NCBI GenBank assembly: GCA_963969365.1
Contig: OZ017753.1
Location: forward strand, 1,488,001-1,552,000
Direction of reading: 5' to 3'
Length of the DNA: 64,000 nucleotides
Origin: Asterochloris sp. CNOR1
Lineage: Eukaryota; Chlorophyta; Trebouxiophyceae; Trebouxiales; Trebouxiaceae
Below, piece by piece: positions 23,223-38,009 of this stretch; position 1 is the stretch's first letter; every line of letters starts with the position of its first letter. Below the pieces are notes generated by a model. That model did no database searches, had not been told where the DNA came from, and was given only the letters and a program-made list of their open reading frames with translations. A program made the translations under genes and the position numbers.

Positions 23223-25181
23223 TTATGCTGGTGCAGAGTCTTCTTCATCAGACTCATCATCAAAGTCAACAATGAACTGACTAGTCTTGTCCTGGTCACC
23301 TGACTCTGACCTCTTGTTGCTGCCAGGCGGGGAAAGAGCAAGCTGCAGCAGACCTTCAGGTGGGCAGACACTCAGCTTGCGCTCCTCCATGTCAACATCA
23401 GGTGCAAACTCCTTCGTGAAGGGCAGCAGCATGCTGCACAGTTGCCCGTTGCGGCTCTGCCCGTGCCTCTCATCAAGCTCAATCCTCAGCACATCGTGGT
23501 CACCTGCATGCATTAGCAGCATTCTGCTCCTACACTACACAACAGAATTGCTCAAGGGCTTGCCTGAGCTGTCAGAGAGCATGCTGGCCTGACATGCAAC
23601 ACTGCCGGCTTACCTGTGCCGCTGTAATGGTCCACAACCTGGCCAAGGTGCTCCTGGGTCTGTTCAAGGTAGACGTCCAGGCCAATCAGGTCCTGCAGGC
23701 AAAGGCATTGTCTTGGCATGCAGCCTTGCAATGCTCAGAGGAGGGCATGTCATGCCCTATTATCTCAGGATGCATGGCCTGTCTGTTGGGTTGCATTGCC
23801 CAGGGAGCAGGAAGTTCAGTTCCTGCGAGCTTGTAGCACTGGTGCGGCCTGGAATGTGAGAACAACTCTGTGGGTCCTAATGCTGCCGGGCCCAGAACCC
23901 AGCTGGCAGCCATGCATGAGCCACAGCCTGTGGATCTGGCAACTTTGCATGATGCTGGCACAGGTTGGCCCCTCTGGCTACCTGGGCAGAACACTTTGCA
24001 TGAGCAATGCAGGCACAGCTGCTGCAGCCAGCTGTGTACCTGACTGCCCCATGAAGGCCGGTCAGCTCAGACAGCAGAGGCAGCCCCAGCCAAGAGGAAT
24101 GGGCTGTGTGCTGACACTGCTGGTGAACACCTGAACGTAGAATTCATCCTCTTCCAAGTCGCCATGCTCCTCAGGCATTGCCAGCAGAACCTGGCCCCCC
24201 AGCGCTTGAGCGGCCTCTGGGGTGTCCACACCCTGAAACTTGACAACCCACACCTCGCGGCCCTGTTGATGGCAGACGCTCTTTGATTTGTATGACCAAG
24301 CACTAGCTCCGCACTCTGTCTTTGGCACCATTCTGGGCTGCTGCAGAGTGGTTTTGTGCTGGAAATGGGCAAGGCATGCGTTACTAAGAGGCGCTGTGTA
24401 GGCGCACGGTTGTTGTCTGCAGGTCAGCAGGCGCTCTCTAACATGACAGCAAAGCAGCTCATGGTGTACCTGCTGCAATGCGTGTAAAAGTCCCCGTTGC
24501 AAATGTGATTGCAATGTATACACACCTTTGAGACCATGTAGCGTCCTCTATCCAGGTGCAGGGGCATCAGAACACTTGAGGGGCGCCGCTTGCCCCTCTG
24601 CTGGGGCTGCAGCCACCTGGACAGGTACACAGAGGGTGGCACAGATGGCAGCTGTTTCTCACCAGGAAGGGAGGACGACTTGACATCAGAGAATTGTGAA
24701 GCAATGCCGGGCATGACCTTCATGGCTCCTGCTTGTTGTTACCAGTCGTGCAGTCCAGGCATCCATCAGCCAACAGGGCAAATGGGCTGCATTGACAGCT
24801 GCCGGGGCAACAAGCTGCGTACCTGATGCCTGCAGATCCAAGGCGCTCCTCAGGAAAATCTGTCAACGGCTGCACCTTGATCTCACCACGTACGCCGTGA
24901 GGGCCGTGCAGGATGCCCACCTCCACTAGGGAGTCTGCTGAGACACTGCCTACGGTGGCCAGCTCAGCTGCAGTGGCAGCCTTCAGTGCAGCATCACTGC
25001 TTTGCTGAGAAGCCACAGCTTGCAAAGAAGCCAGCCTTGAGCCTCCTGAGACAGGTGCCCGGGTGCAGCCATGCAGCTGCTGCCAAGGTAGCGGGTGTGC
25101 TGCTGATCTGGGACACAAGAGGTGCTCTGACTCTGAAAGGATCCCTTGATGGGGCCATCTGTGTGCTGTGCAGACTCGCAT
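23223..25181 (-). CDS. rimM: Plastid-type RimM, 16S rRNA maturation factor
   Basis: Assists 30S subunit maturation near the 16S rRNA 3' domain; here probably in the chloroplast. Five exons: 24823-25181, 24526-24616, 24131-24262, 23614-23692 and 23223-23503, all in phase, 313 aa. The first about 75 residues are Arg/Ser/Ala/His-rich and fit a transit peptide. The RimM N domain follows: VEVGILHGPHGVRGEIKVQP, the family hallmark, then REVWVVKFQGVDTPEAAQAL. The PRC-barrel half begins DLIGLDVYLEQTQEHLGQV and includes MLLPFTKEFAPDVD. The C-terminus is very acidic (FDDESDEEDSAPA), an addition to the bacterial protein. The start is the first in-frame ATG, 102 bp from the divergent GNAT gene. Confidence 0.9.
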
Positions 25182-25283
25182 GCCGGATATAGACCTAGCC
25201 AGGTCACGACGTCAAGCCGTACAGTGACAGTCACTGACACAATTCCGAGGGGAGCATCCAGCTTGCACAAAAAATTTGTTAAC
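25182..25283. promoter_or_regulatory. Compact divergent promoter, rimM / GNAT
   Basis: Only 102 bp separate the start codons of two head-to-head genes. An upstream in-frame ATG for the GNAT gene at 25149 would overlap the rimM coding exon, so the ATG at 25284 was preferred. No TATA-like box is evident. Confidence 0.5.
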
Positions 25284-26198
25284 ATGGATCACAAGCCACA
25301 GTTTAGAGAGGCTGGGGTAGGGGACCTGCTCCAAATTGCACAATTTAACAAAGACATGGCATTGGTGAGCTTGCTTGATGCTGCATGTCATTCAAATCAA
25401 AGAATTGGCAGCTGTCTCTGCTGTCCAGGAGACAGAGGACTTGGAGCTGTCCGAGGCCACTCTGCAGGCATGATGCCTGGATGCACCGCAGCTCCTGACG
25501 GTTCTGGAGGCTGCATATGTGCGCTAAGTGAGCCATCAAGCTGCAGGCAGGCGTGAAGGGAGTCCTTGAGGAAGCATCTCGAGGAAAGTACTACGTCCTG
25601 CAGGTGGGTGGTGTGGTGGTGGTCAGCTACTGCAACCTGTTCCTCGCTGACGTGTGGCCAAGCATCGTCGTCAGTCAAGCCCACCAGCTTGCCTGTGGCT
25701 CCAGAGCCCTGCTTGCTGCTGCACTGCCTGCTTGCTGTCTGCAAAAGTCTCAATCTTACATGTTGCATTGCAGCTTGACAAGGATGTTGTGGCCCAGCTG
25801 CTCATCACCTATGAATGGTCAGACTGGTGAGGGGCTGCTGCTTCAAGCGGGTGGCTGCTGCAAAGCTTTCTGACAGTGCCATCGTGTGGCCGGTAGGCGG
25901 AATGGCCAGATCTGGTGGATTCAGTCTGTATATGTAGTCCCACAAGTCAGGCGGCGAGGCTACTACAAATTGTTGTATGAGCGCATCAAGGAGCTGGCAC
26001 AGCAGTCTGGCGCAGTCGGCCTAAGGCTTTATGCTGATGAGGGCAACAAGCGGGCTCATGCTACAGTGAGATCTGCAGCATCGGCAACTGCGTGCATGTT
26101 GTGCACTGCGCGGTGCACTCACAAATGGTCGGCATGTGCAGTATGAGTCCATGGGAATGACCAGCCACTACAAGGTCTTCGAAAGCATGTTTCAGTGA
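25284..26198 (+). CDS. GNAT-family N-acetyltransferase
   Basis: Acetyl-CoA-dependent acetyltransferase of unknown substrate. Six exons: 25284-25364, 25429-25467, 25547-25603, 25774-25826, 25897-26065 and 26142-26198, giving 151 aa, a normal single-domain GNAT length. The strand beta4/motif A region reads WWIQSVYVVPQVRRRGYYK, where QVRRRGYY is the CoA pyrophosphate loop; the C-terminal YESMGMTSHYKVF is the usual motif B ending. Its overall layout (REAGVGDLLQIAQFN at the N-terminus) is like small-molecule or diamine acetyltransferase-type GNATs found in algae and bacteria. The intron after 25467 must start with GC, since the unspliced frame meets TGA at once. No targeting leader with this start. 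Confidence 0.85.
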
Positions 26199-26303
26199 CC
26201 GCTCCAGATCGCCAAACCAGTAAAATACTGCTTCCTCAGTTCGTGACCTAAAAAATGTCTAAAGCAATTAGAGACTAGTTGACCAGCCACCCTCCCGAAA
26301 CTG

Positions 26304-27158
26304 ATGCCACATGGACAGTGTGCTCCTGCACCCACCTCCAGCAGTATCACATATGCAAGAGCTCTATTCCGTGCTTCTGCATGCCAGCATCACATGCAGC
26401 ATGGAAGGGGTGAACGAGGTGCAGTTAAACGTCACGGCCAGGCAGTGGACCACTCATTGCATCCCCTGTGGCAGAAGGTCGTCGCGGGAACAGCTGCAGT
26501 GCTGACACTTCAGTACAGCCTCTCACGGACTGCACTTGCCGAAAGCCTCTTTACTGCACTGGAGAAGGACCCTATAGAGCCCTTTGTCCTTTATGGCAAC
26601 ACAAGGTGAGCACCCAGGCTTTCTGATCAAGGCTGGACCGCTCCATGATGAGTGCAACCCCTACCAATGCTGCCATCCCTCTTGCAGTAAGCAGTATCTC
26701 ATAGAGGAGCTGGAGCCAGGTGGCACCAAAGTATTGAAGAGGAGACAAGGCTTCACAACTTTCACTTGTGTCGGGGCCGTTGCTGCGCACGAGGAAAGCC
26801 CCATGCTTCAGTCACTCCCACTGGGCGAAAAGGTCAGCACCTGGCTGCTGATCAGGGCCCATGCCGTGTTGTGAGCATCGTCAAGCCTCTGCTGCTGTTG
26901 CAGGTCACAGCTTCCGACAGCAAAGTCTGCAGCAAGACCACAGGCTCAGAACTCAAGCCTGCCTGTTCAGCATCTTGTAAACAGTCTTGCAGCACAGGAC
27001 TACATATGTATGACAGCCAGTACAAGCAGAGAATGGGCTTCAACGTGAGCCAGCAAGACCAGGACCGCATGCTCAAAGCTTGTGCCAGGCAGTGCACATA
27101 TGAGTGTTCAAAGCAGGGCAATGGCCAGCATGGCTTTGCCATCCCCTATCGGCAATGA
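26304..27158 (+). CDS. Cys-rich plastid (lumenal-type) conserved protein
   Basis: Three exons, 26304-26605, 26688-26832 and 26904-27158, giving 233 aa, all in phase from the first ATG. The leader is His/Arg/Ser-rich, followed by a weakly hydrophobic segment (KVVAGTAAVLTLQYSLSRTA) ending ALA-E, which looks like a bipartite thylakoid-lumen signal. The mature part has PFVLYGNTSKQYLIEEL, a charged region, and then eight cysteines in 70 residues, including CSASCKQSC and CARQCTYEC. I recall similar unnamed proteins in green plants but cannot name a function. Paired cysteines suit disulfides in an oxidising lumen (inference). It follows the GNAT gene by 105 bp on the same strand. Confidence 0.75.
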
Positions 27159-27406
27159 CGACCCAGTCTGTGGCCCTTCGATTATGCAGCGTGCAGCAGG
27201 AGTTGATTCATTCAATTGAAGACATAAACGGTTGTAAATGTGCATTTGCATTCACTCAATGTCGGGTCCTGTTGCTAACCCCCTATCATGGTGTGAACAG
27301 CCAATTCACCCTGAGGCTGCAAAAGCACCATGTGAACATGAAGGTTCTAGATAAATGACATGATCGATGTTTCTGCTCACAGTCATTGGGCAAGCCTATA
27401 CGAGAT
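27159..27406. other. Convergent 3' ends, about 250 bp
   Basis: Separates the stop codons of the Cys-rich protein gene and the OYE gene, which run toward each other. AT-richer than the flanks; holds both 3' UTRs. No gene seen. Confidence 0.5.
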
Positions 27407-31296
<3,890 letters not shown>

Positions 31297-31541
31297 GAGA
31301 ATTGCACCTGCGATTGAAGCACTTGTATGAGCTTGATCTGAACGAAGGCCTAATTAGACGAGTAGTGCCAAATAGAACTCTGCCATGCATTAAGTTGTTG
31401 CGGGCAACGCAGATCGCGTGAGGGAGGGGGGTGATCATTCGACCTTTACGTGAGCATAATGCTCCATGCATGCATTTCCCGCATGCATTATGTCAGGCCA
31501 TCGTGAGCTGGTCCCAGGGGCAGATCTGCCTGAACGTCATT

Positions 31542-32849
31542 TCAGTAAGGCTTGAATCGGCGAGAAGCCCTGAGCTCAGCCACCTTGCGCTTGTCTGCCT
31601 CAAACTGCTCCCGCAGTGTGGCTAGCTCATTGCGGTGCTTGTCTCGCTGCTGAAAGCGGTAGAAGTCTGTAACAGCCTTGTCAGGTTTGGCAGCAAGCTT
31701 GGCCTGGGCCGCAGCTGTCGCCACACCTCCCACTGATGTCCCAGTGGCATCGCTGATCTTCTTGCGACCCTGCCAACAGAGGCAGCCGGGCATTAGCGGT
31801 GTCATGTAGTGCAGTTTTATTCCTGGTGCCTCATGCCTGCAACTGGCGGGCCCAGATCTCAATGCCATTGAAGATCTCTGCCTGAGCACTGCTCGCTGGC
31901 AGAAGACGCCCTTCTTACATCTTGTCTTGCTCAGCTGAGACACGGGCTGAAGGCATCACCTGAGATCAGGCCCTCATTGATATGTATCCTGTAACTCACG
32001 CCCTGGCGAGCAACACTCCAGGGGAGTCCAGCCTATGCCGATTGCCAACAGAGGTTGACAGGTGACCAATCTTGACCGATATGCCTTCAAAAAGTCAGCA
32101 GGCATCCTGAACATATAGCAGCCGATGGGGGGCTCTCTGCAGCAGCTCACCCGTGTGCGGGTAACCAATGTCCACCCGTCCTCGGCCGCTGCCTTGCCCA
32201 CTGCCTCCTGCCTGGCAGCATCTGCAGCTTCAAAGGCATCCGTCCAGCTGTCTAGCTGCATCTGTAGGGCATTGTTGCCAGGGGTGGCGGCCTTGTGCTC
32301 CTCAACCCAGCCTGCAGCACATAGTGCTGAGCTCTCACAACAAGCCAGTCATCGTCGCTGCTCAAGCTCATACATCGCGACAAGACATCACCATGACTGC
32401 ACAGAAAGCCAAATGCCTTTGTTGGCTCGCACCGTAAATGCACAGGGAGGTGTCACCTTTGAGGCCAAATGCCTCTGTTGGCTCAGTAAGCTGCAGCTCC
32501 AGAGCTTTGCCCTGGGCAGCTGTGTTTAGAGCTCTCTGAATGCCTGAGACCTTCTTAAAATGCACAAGGGCGGTGGTCTGCAGCAGGAAGCAAACCATTG
32601 GACGGGTTTGCTGCCGAAAGGAGACCAACCTCAGACACCTTCACGTGCCTGGTCTGGGTGCTCCAAGACCTTGGAGACAGCCCCGAAGATGCTGAATGCC
32701 TCCTGCAGCGAGTGTTTGTCGAGAGCTGCAGGGATCCCAGCAACAAGCAGTGCTGGGTCTCGCTGTGTGTCACTCTTCTCTGCTCGAAGGTACAGGAATC
32801 TCTTGGTGGCCCCCAACTGCAGCGCCAAGGGCACAGCACCCTCCCGCAT
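31542..32849 (-). CDS. RRP7: RRP7-like ribosomal RNA-processing protein
   Basis: Nucleolar factor of the small-subunit processome. ATG at 32849. Exon 1 (to about 32640) holds a region leading into an RRM-like fold: RFLYLRAEKSDTQRDPALLV and LQEAFSIFGAVSKVLEHP. An exon ending at 32457 continues the fold (FKKVSGIQRALNTAAQGKAL; its 5' edge near 32580-32600 is not settled). Exon 32151-32311 has WTDAFEAADAARQEAVGKAA and DGWTLVTRTR, and exon 31542-31769 starts GRKKISDATGTSVGG and ends with the family's hallmark C-terminus, FYRFQQRDKHRNELATLREQ then RRFKPY. Starts 120 bp from the divergent coiled-coil gene. The intron after 32457 carries an echo of the exon end. Confidence 0.9.
32408..32484 (-). repeat. 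Exon-edge echo in the RRP7 gene
   Basis: A 21-bp stretch at 32464-32484 near the 3' end of an RRP7 exon (encoding EPTEAFG) is repeated with one mismatch at 32408-32428, 56 bp away inside the following intron. The copy reads EPTKAFG. Confidence 0.85.
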
Positions 32850-32969
32850 GAACTGACCGCCGTTTTCAAGATATGTTGTTGACCAGCACCACTACTTGTC
32901 CGTTACGGAGCTTCAATGAAAGCCTGAACGAGTTGGCACCAACATTGCGAAGAGTGGCAACTCAGATCC

Positions 32970-35900
32970 ATGCTGGACGAAGTACCTTTAACAGAGCTGA
33001 CCATCAGCACCAGTGCCTCTGATCTTTTGCTTGCTGCCTGCTATGAGAATGCTGTGCAAGATGAGGTAGGGCCATGTGCAGGTCCTCACTCATAGCCCTG
33101 TTGCACCCTTCTGTAAGGGCCTTCAGCTTGTGATGTGGACCTTGCTGTAGGCAGCCCAAGCCTGGGCAGCTGCACGGGCAGCTCAGAAGGAGGCACAGCA
33201 CTGGCGCTTGCAAGTGCAAGCTCTGCAGCAGCACCTGGCAGCAGAGAGGCGAGAGTTAGCTCGTGTCACAAAGTCATTCAAGCGCCTGCGGCGACAGGCA
33301 GAGAAACTGCAGGTAGTGTGAAAGTCTTGCCCATCGCACCTCCTGCTTTGCTGTCCAGACTGTGGCAGATCCACCGAACAAGCACCTTGCAGTTTGTCCT
33401 GTGGCTTAGTGGCTGCGCATGCACACCTGCTCTTGGACTGGGGTCTGCAGGAGCTAGATGCACAGCTGCAGGCTGAGGCAGCTGCACAGCCCAAGTGCTT
33501 TGTCGCCCAGGGCATGGACACAGCAGTGCAGGCCCTGCAGGCAGAGCAGGAAACCCAGCGGTGAGTGCACCCTGTCCACGCTGCTAGGGGGGGCATACTG
33601 GTGGAGAGGCAGCTCTCTGGCAAAACTATCTGGACATCCGATCATTCAGCGCTGGCAGCAGCGCTGCTCAGGGGTGCAGATTCCACAGAACATTTTACCA
33701 ATAGCACCACACTGTAAACAGCGTCCACAGCCGATTCTCCTTGTACAGCTGACTTGCAACAAAATATTGACATGCATATTGGTGCTTGCCGCCACAGGCT
33801 GCAGCAGGAGCGCGCACATCTGCAGCAGGAGCAATGTAAGCAGAGGCTGCAACTCGAGCTCAAGCAGCAGCGGGCAGCCTTGCTGGATGCACATCAGCAG
33901 GCCAGAGAGTCTGAGGAGGTGCAGCACCTGAAATTGCTGTCCCACAGCAACAGAGCACTATTGGCCAACACAGTTCAGCAGTGGGCTTCTTCATTGCGGC
34001 CAGTGCAGGCTGTGCTTAAGTGCCTGGCATACAGACACTGGCATCCTGTCACTATTGGAAGCTGCCTGACACCGGCAGTGGCTGATTGATACAGCAAGAC
34101 TGTGAGTGCAGGACATGCAGGGGTCATTCGCATGTGGCTCTAGGTCTCAACCTGCAATCCCGTCACTGCTGCGTCTGCAGGAGGTGCAGTCTCTGTGCAG
34201 GCGCCTGGCCCGACAGCAGGCCAGCATGGCTGAGGAGCTCCAAGAGCTGCGTCGCCAGGCTGAGCAGGCTTCTCAGTGGCGCCAGGCTGCAGCCACAGCT
34301 GCTGAGGTGTGCAGCCCATCTTGGTGCCATTCAACCCATCAGATGGGTCTTAGGTGTTTAGAGAAGGAGTAGGGTTCCTCTGCCTCCTATCTGGCAGGCC
34401 TGCAAGCACATGTGCATGCAGCGCAGCTGGTGCCCTGTAAAAGGTAGGGGGGGTTCTGTGGGAAACCCACAGCCAGCAGTTTGCAATGGTGGGTTGTTGG
34501 CATGGAAGTGTGTGGCCCATCTTGGGAGCTGCTTGCACGCTGCAGGCAGAGGTATCCTGTGTAAGGTGTTTGCACAAATACAGGTGGCTGAACGAGCCCA
34601 GGAGCAGCTGCAGAACACCTCGCAGAGGGTCTACCGGCATGGGCAACTGCTGCAGCGACTGCTGCGCTGTGTCGTTTCGCCGCTGCTGCAGTGGCAGGCC
34701 GTGGGGGCCCATGGTGGGTGCTGCTTCCTTGACTGCTGGTCTTGGTCGCCTTACCTGAGCCATGTCAAAGCTGCAGGGAGCAGCACAGCTACTGGGCTTC
34801 TGAAACTCTAGGAAGCGCTGTGGCGGCAGCGATGCATTGGCAGGACTGGGCTGCATGATCAGGCCTAGACTGATAAGGGTCACGCACCAGCCACAGTCAT
34901 GGCTCTTGCTGCCAGCAGGAACCAAATCAAGTTGGCTTCCTCACTCATTGCAGTAGCATTGCCCCCTGTAGGGACAGCTACGGCGCAGACTCAGGCTCCA
35001 AGCCTCGCCCAGCACCTGTGCCAGACGGAAGCCGGGACTGCAGAGTTGGCAGGTGCCATGGAACAGGTCCTCCAAGCAGCTGGCACCACATTGCGCAAGC
35101 AGCGGCAGCAGGCAGAGGATGTCGAGGCAGCCAGGCAGGAGGGCAGGCAGCAGGGGCGCGAGGAAACAACACGGAAGGCAGCTGAAGTGAGTACCTACTT
35201 CGGGGGCACACCTCCCCTTGGATGACAGAAAGCACAAATGCACCTGTTTGGCTGCCATCAGGTAGAGGCTGGCACGCACAGAGACAGGGGCATCGCCCCC
35301 TGAGCGCCCACATTTCTGGACAAGTGCTTGGGTGGGGTGCTTCTGGCAAGGAACACTGATGGGTTGCTCACCATCGCCAGCCTGTCTTGCAGGCAGACGC
35401 AGATCTCCGCCAGCAGCTGCAGCGGCATGCAGAATGTGCAGCAAATGCGCGGGCAGAGGCTGAGCGTGCCAGGGCCAATGCCTGCCAGCAGGTGCGCTGC
35501 AGGTTCAAGCACACATGCTGTTCATAACCCTGCAGTCACTGGGATGCATCTGTCTGGCATGCATCCAGGTGTCGCAAAGCTTTCAGCAGGTTTTGTTAGG
35601 TGGCTTAGGTAACCCGTTAGCACACATTCATGTCCCACATGATCCTGGTGACTGTTGAAGGAGGCCGCCTGTGACCTGCCAGGGCCCAGGCTGATGCAGT
35701 GCGTGCCCCCAGCATGCATTTTGCACATTCAGAGCTTTGGTCGTGTGCAGGTGGTAGACCTGGAGACCCGTCTGTGTCATGCTGAGGCCAAGTTGGTGCA
35801 GTCTGTGGCCGACAGCCAGGCCGAGAGCCAGGCCCAGCTGGTTGCCCTACAACTGGCCAGGGCGGACCAGGCTGCCAATCAGGAGCTGTGCCAGCGTGCT

Positions 35901-36850
35901 GAGCTGCAGCAAGCACAGCTGCTGACACAGCTGCAGACCTGCCAGGTGGGTCCCTTCACGTCTTGTGCCTGCCTGCTGAGGCAGTGTGCTTCCCCTGTCG
36001 TTCATGTTGTCCAGGAAGAGATAGCATGCGCTGCTGCAGGGTTCGGCAGCCTTGGTCCCCTTTCCTGTTGGACGTGCGGCTTCCTGAATCCCTCGAATGT
36101 ACCCTGCCTCAAGAGAGGCTCCCATGCGCCCTGCTCTGCCTCCTGAAATGCAGGGCGAGGTGGAGAACCTCAATGCTGAGGCAGACATTGCCAACAGCGC
36201 ATTGCTGGAGAGCAAGCAAGCGCTGAGGGAGGCCCTACTGGCAACAGCCCAGGAGCAGAGCATGGCAGCAGAGCTGACTGCCACGCTGGAGCGCACAAAG
36301 GCAGAGCTGCTGCAGGAGCGCAGCCGTGCTGAGAGCATGATGACTGAGCAGACAGCACTGAGGACTGCCATTGAGCAGCTGGAGGAGGGAGCTGCCAGAT
36401 CTAGGAGGTGACTGCTGCTGACTGGGTGCTGACCAACAGGCTGGAGCAGGTGTTGAAGATCTCAGCCATGTCCATCATGGCCTGCACTCTGATGCCTGCA
36501 GGGCTGCGGCTGAGCAGTCTGCCGCATGTGAGGCCGCTCAGCAAACAGCACTAGAAGCAAGTGCAGAGGCTGCGGCCATACAGGCAGCCGCAAAAGCCCG
36601 CATGGCAGAAGCTTCCTGCATTGAGCAGCGGGCCAAAGAGGATGTTGCCCATGCTCAGGCCAAAGCCCAAGCTCAAGTACAGCAGATGCATGGCAAGCTG
36701 CAGCAGCTTTCAAAACGGCAGCAAGAGATCCAGACATTGTTGAGAGCCAGGTCAGACACAGAGACAGCATACAGCCCAGGCCGAGACTGCTATGCAGCGG
36801 ATGAGGGTCAGCCATGTTTGCTGTCACCTGGGAAGCTGCACGGCCAGTAA
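32970..36850 (+). CDS. Long coiled-coil protein, function unknown
   Basis: ATG at 32970. Exons begin 32970-33065 (MLDEVPLTELTIST...), 33151-33311 and about 33449, 33798, 34182, 34585, 34977, 35394, 35751, 36154 and 36505, the last running to the stop at 36848-36850. About 600 aa, nearly all predicted coiled coil: long Gln/Glu/Ala/Leu/Arg heptads such as QRLQLELKQQRAALLDAH and NQELCQRAELQQAQLLTQ. No globular domain, signal or membrane segment is seen. Exon boundaries fall between heptads and nearly all exons keep phase 0 or 2/1 pairs. It could be a basal-body, Golgi-tether or nuclear coiled-coil protein; nothing in the sequence decides this. Its stop codon lies 19 bp from the stop codon of the convergent EF-hand gene. 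Confidence 0.75.
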
Positions 36851-36869
36851 CAACCATAATTTAGCACGT

Positions 36870-37810
36870 TCACAGCTCTGCCAGTCGCTGTATCATATTG
36901 GAGAAGACCCGCTCGTTCATCCCCTTGGCTGCCTTCTCAAAGAACGCTGTGAACTGGTCAACATCAACCTGCATGTACATCAGTGAAAGCAGTCAATGCA
37001 GCAGGAAGACTGGGAGTCCTGTGATGCATGGCTTGTGGCAACCTGATAGCCCTGTCAGGCTCATCAGGGCCTGAGAAGCCTGGCTCTTGCAGCAAGTCTG
37101 GCAGGCCAGAGCTGGAGCCTTGATTGCAGGAACATTAAGCTTGTGCGAGCCCGTCACCTCAGTTTTAGAGAAGTCTCCAAAGATGGATTTGAGCTCCCCC
37201 TCTGAGAGGGTCTGTACCCCAGAGCTGCCTGCATAGTCTTTGAAGTCTGCATAGCTGATCCTGCCCGTCTTCCTCTGTGGATGAAACACAGTCTTAAGTC
37301 TTTTGCAGCCAGCAAAGTTGTGATGTCTGAGGCTCACCTTGTCCATCCTCTCAAAGACATGCTGTAGGGACTCGCGGCTGCTGGCTGACAGCCCAACAGA
37401 GGGGGGCTGCAGGAGGGCAGGCATAGGTTACCTCCAGGCACAACACCCCTTCACGGCCTGCACACAGTTTTCTCGTGCCCTAACCTCTGCAGGCTGCAAG
37501 GCAAAGTCTGGGTTCCGCAGAGCTTCAGTCAGCCACTGCACTGGCTGTGCTGGCCTCTTGCGGATGAGCTGCTCCAGGAGATGGCCAAACAACTTGTCAA
37601 TCTGGTGCTTTTCCTGCAGGCCTCAAGCATCTGCTAAGTTGTTTTGACCATGCAGGACCAATGGCATGATGCTAGTGCTCATCTCACCAGATAAGCTGCA
37701 TCCTGGCTTGCAATCTGGGCGTCTGGCAGCCTGCAGGGCACTGGTGTGTGTACAAAATGGTGAAAGCAACGAGCAGCAGACAGCATGTCACGCTCACGAT
37801 TCAAGGGCAT
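36870..37810 (-). CDS. DPY30/RIIa-like plus EF-hand protein
   Basis: Exons: 36870-36968, 37158-37274, 37338-37406, 37485-37613 and about 37688-37724, with a probable first exon MPLN at 37798-37810. About 135 aa. The N-terminal part, AAYLEKHQIDKLFGHLLEQL followed by RPAQPVQWL, matches the DPY30/RIIa dimerisation helix pair found in axonemal and chromatin-complex proteins. The second half has two degenerate EF-hands: FERMDKRKTGRISYADFKDY and DFSKTEVDVDQFTAFF. This pairing is common in flagellar or cAMP-signalling-type proteins of algae, which is inference here. The calcium loops lack several consensus acidic residues, so binding is doubtful. Confidence 0.7.
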
Positions 37811-38009
37811 CACAGTCTCTCACACGAGACCCCGGCATGTTTTTTCTCGAATTGGCGCTCAGAGTTGACTTAGACCTGCCAGAACCTGCGACTCTGCTCG
37901 CATCTGCAGCATTTGTTCTTCAGGCGGTGGCCATCATTGAGGACCAGAAACAGTCTCGATTGGCCAATAGACCAGTGATCCACCAAGACATGCTCTGACT
38001 CCCCTGAAC

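Noticed and set aside
25149-25283. Longer GNAT start at ATG 25149
   Set aside because: It would overlap the rimM first exon on the other strand and adds a Ser/Thr-rich stretch not resembling GNAT; ATG 25284 gives a normal-length domain.
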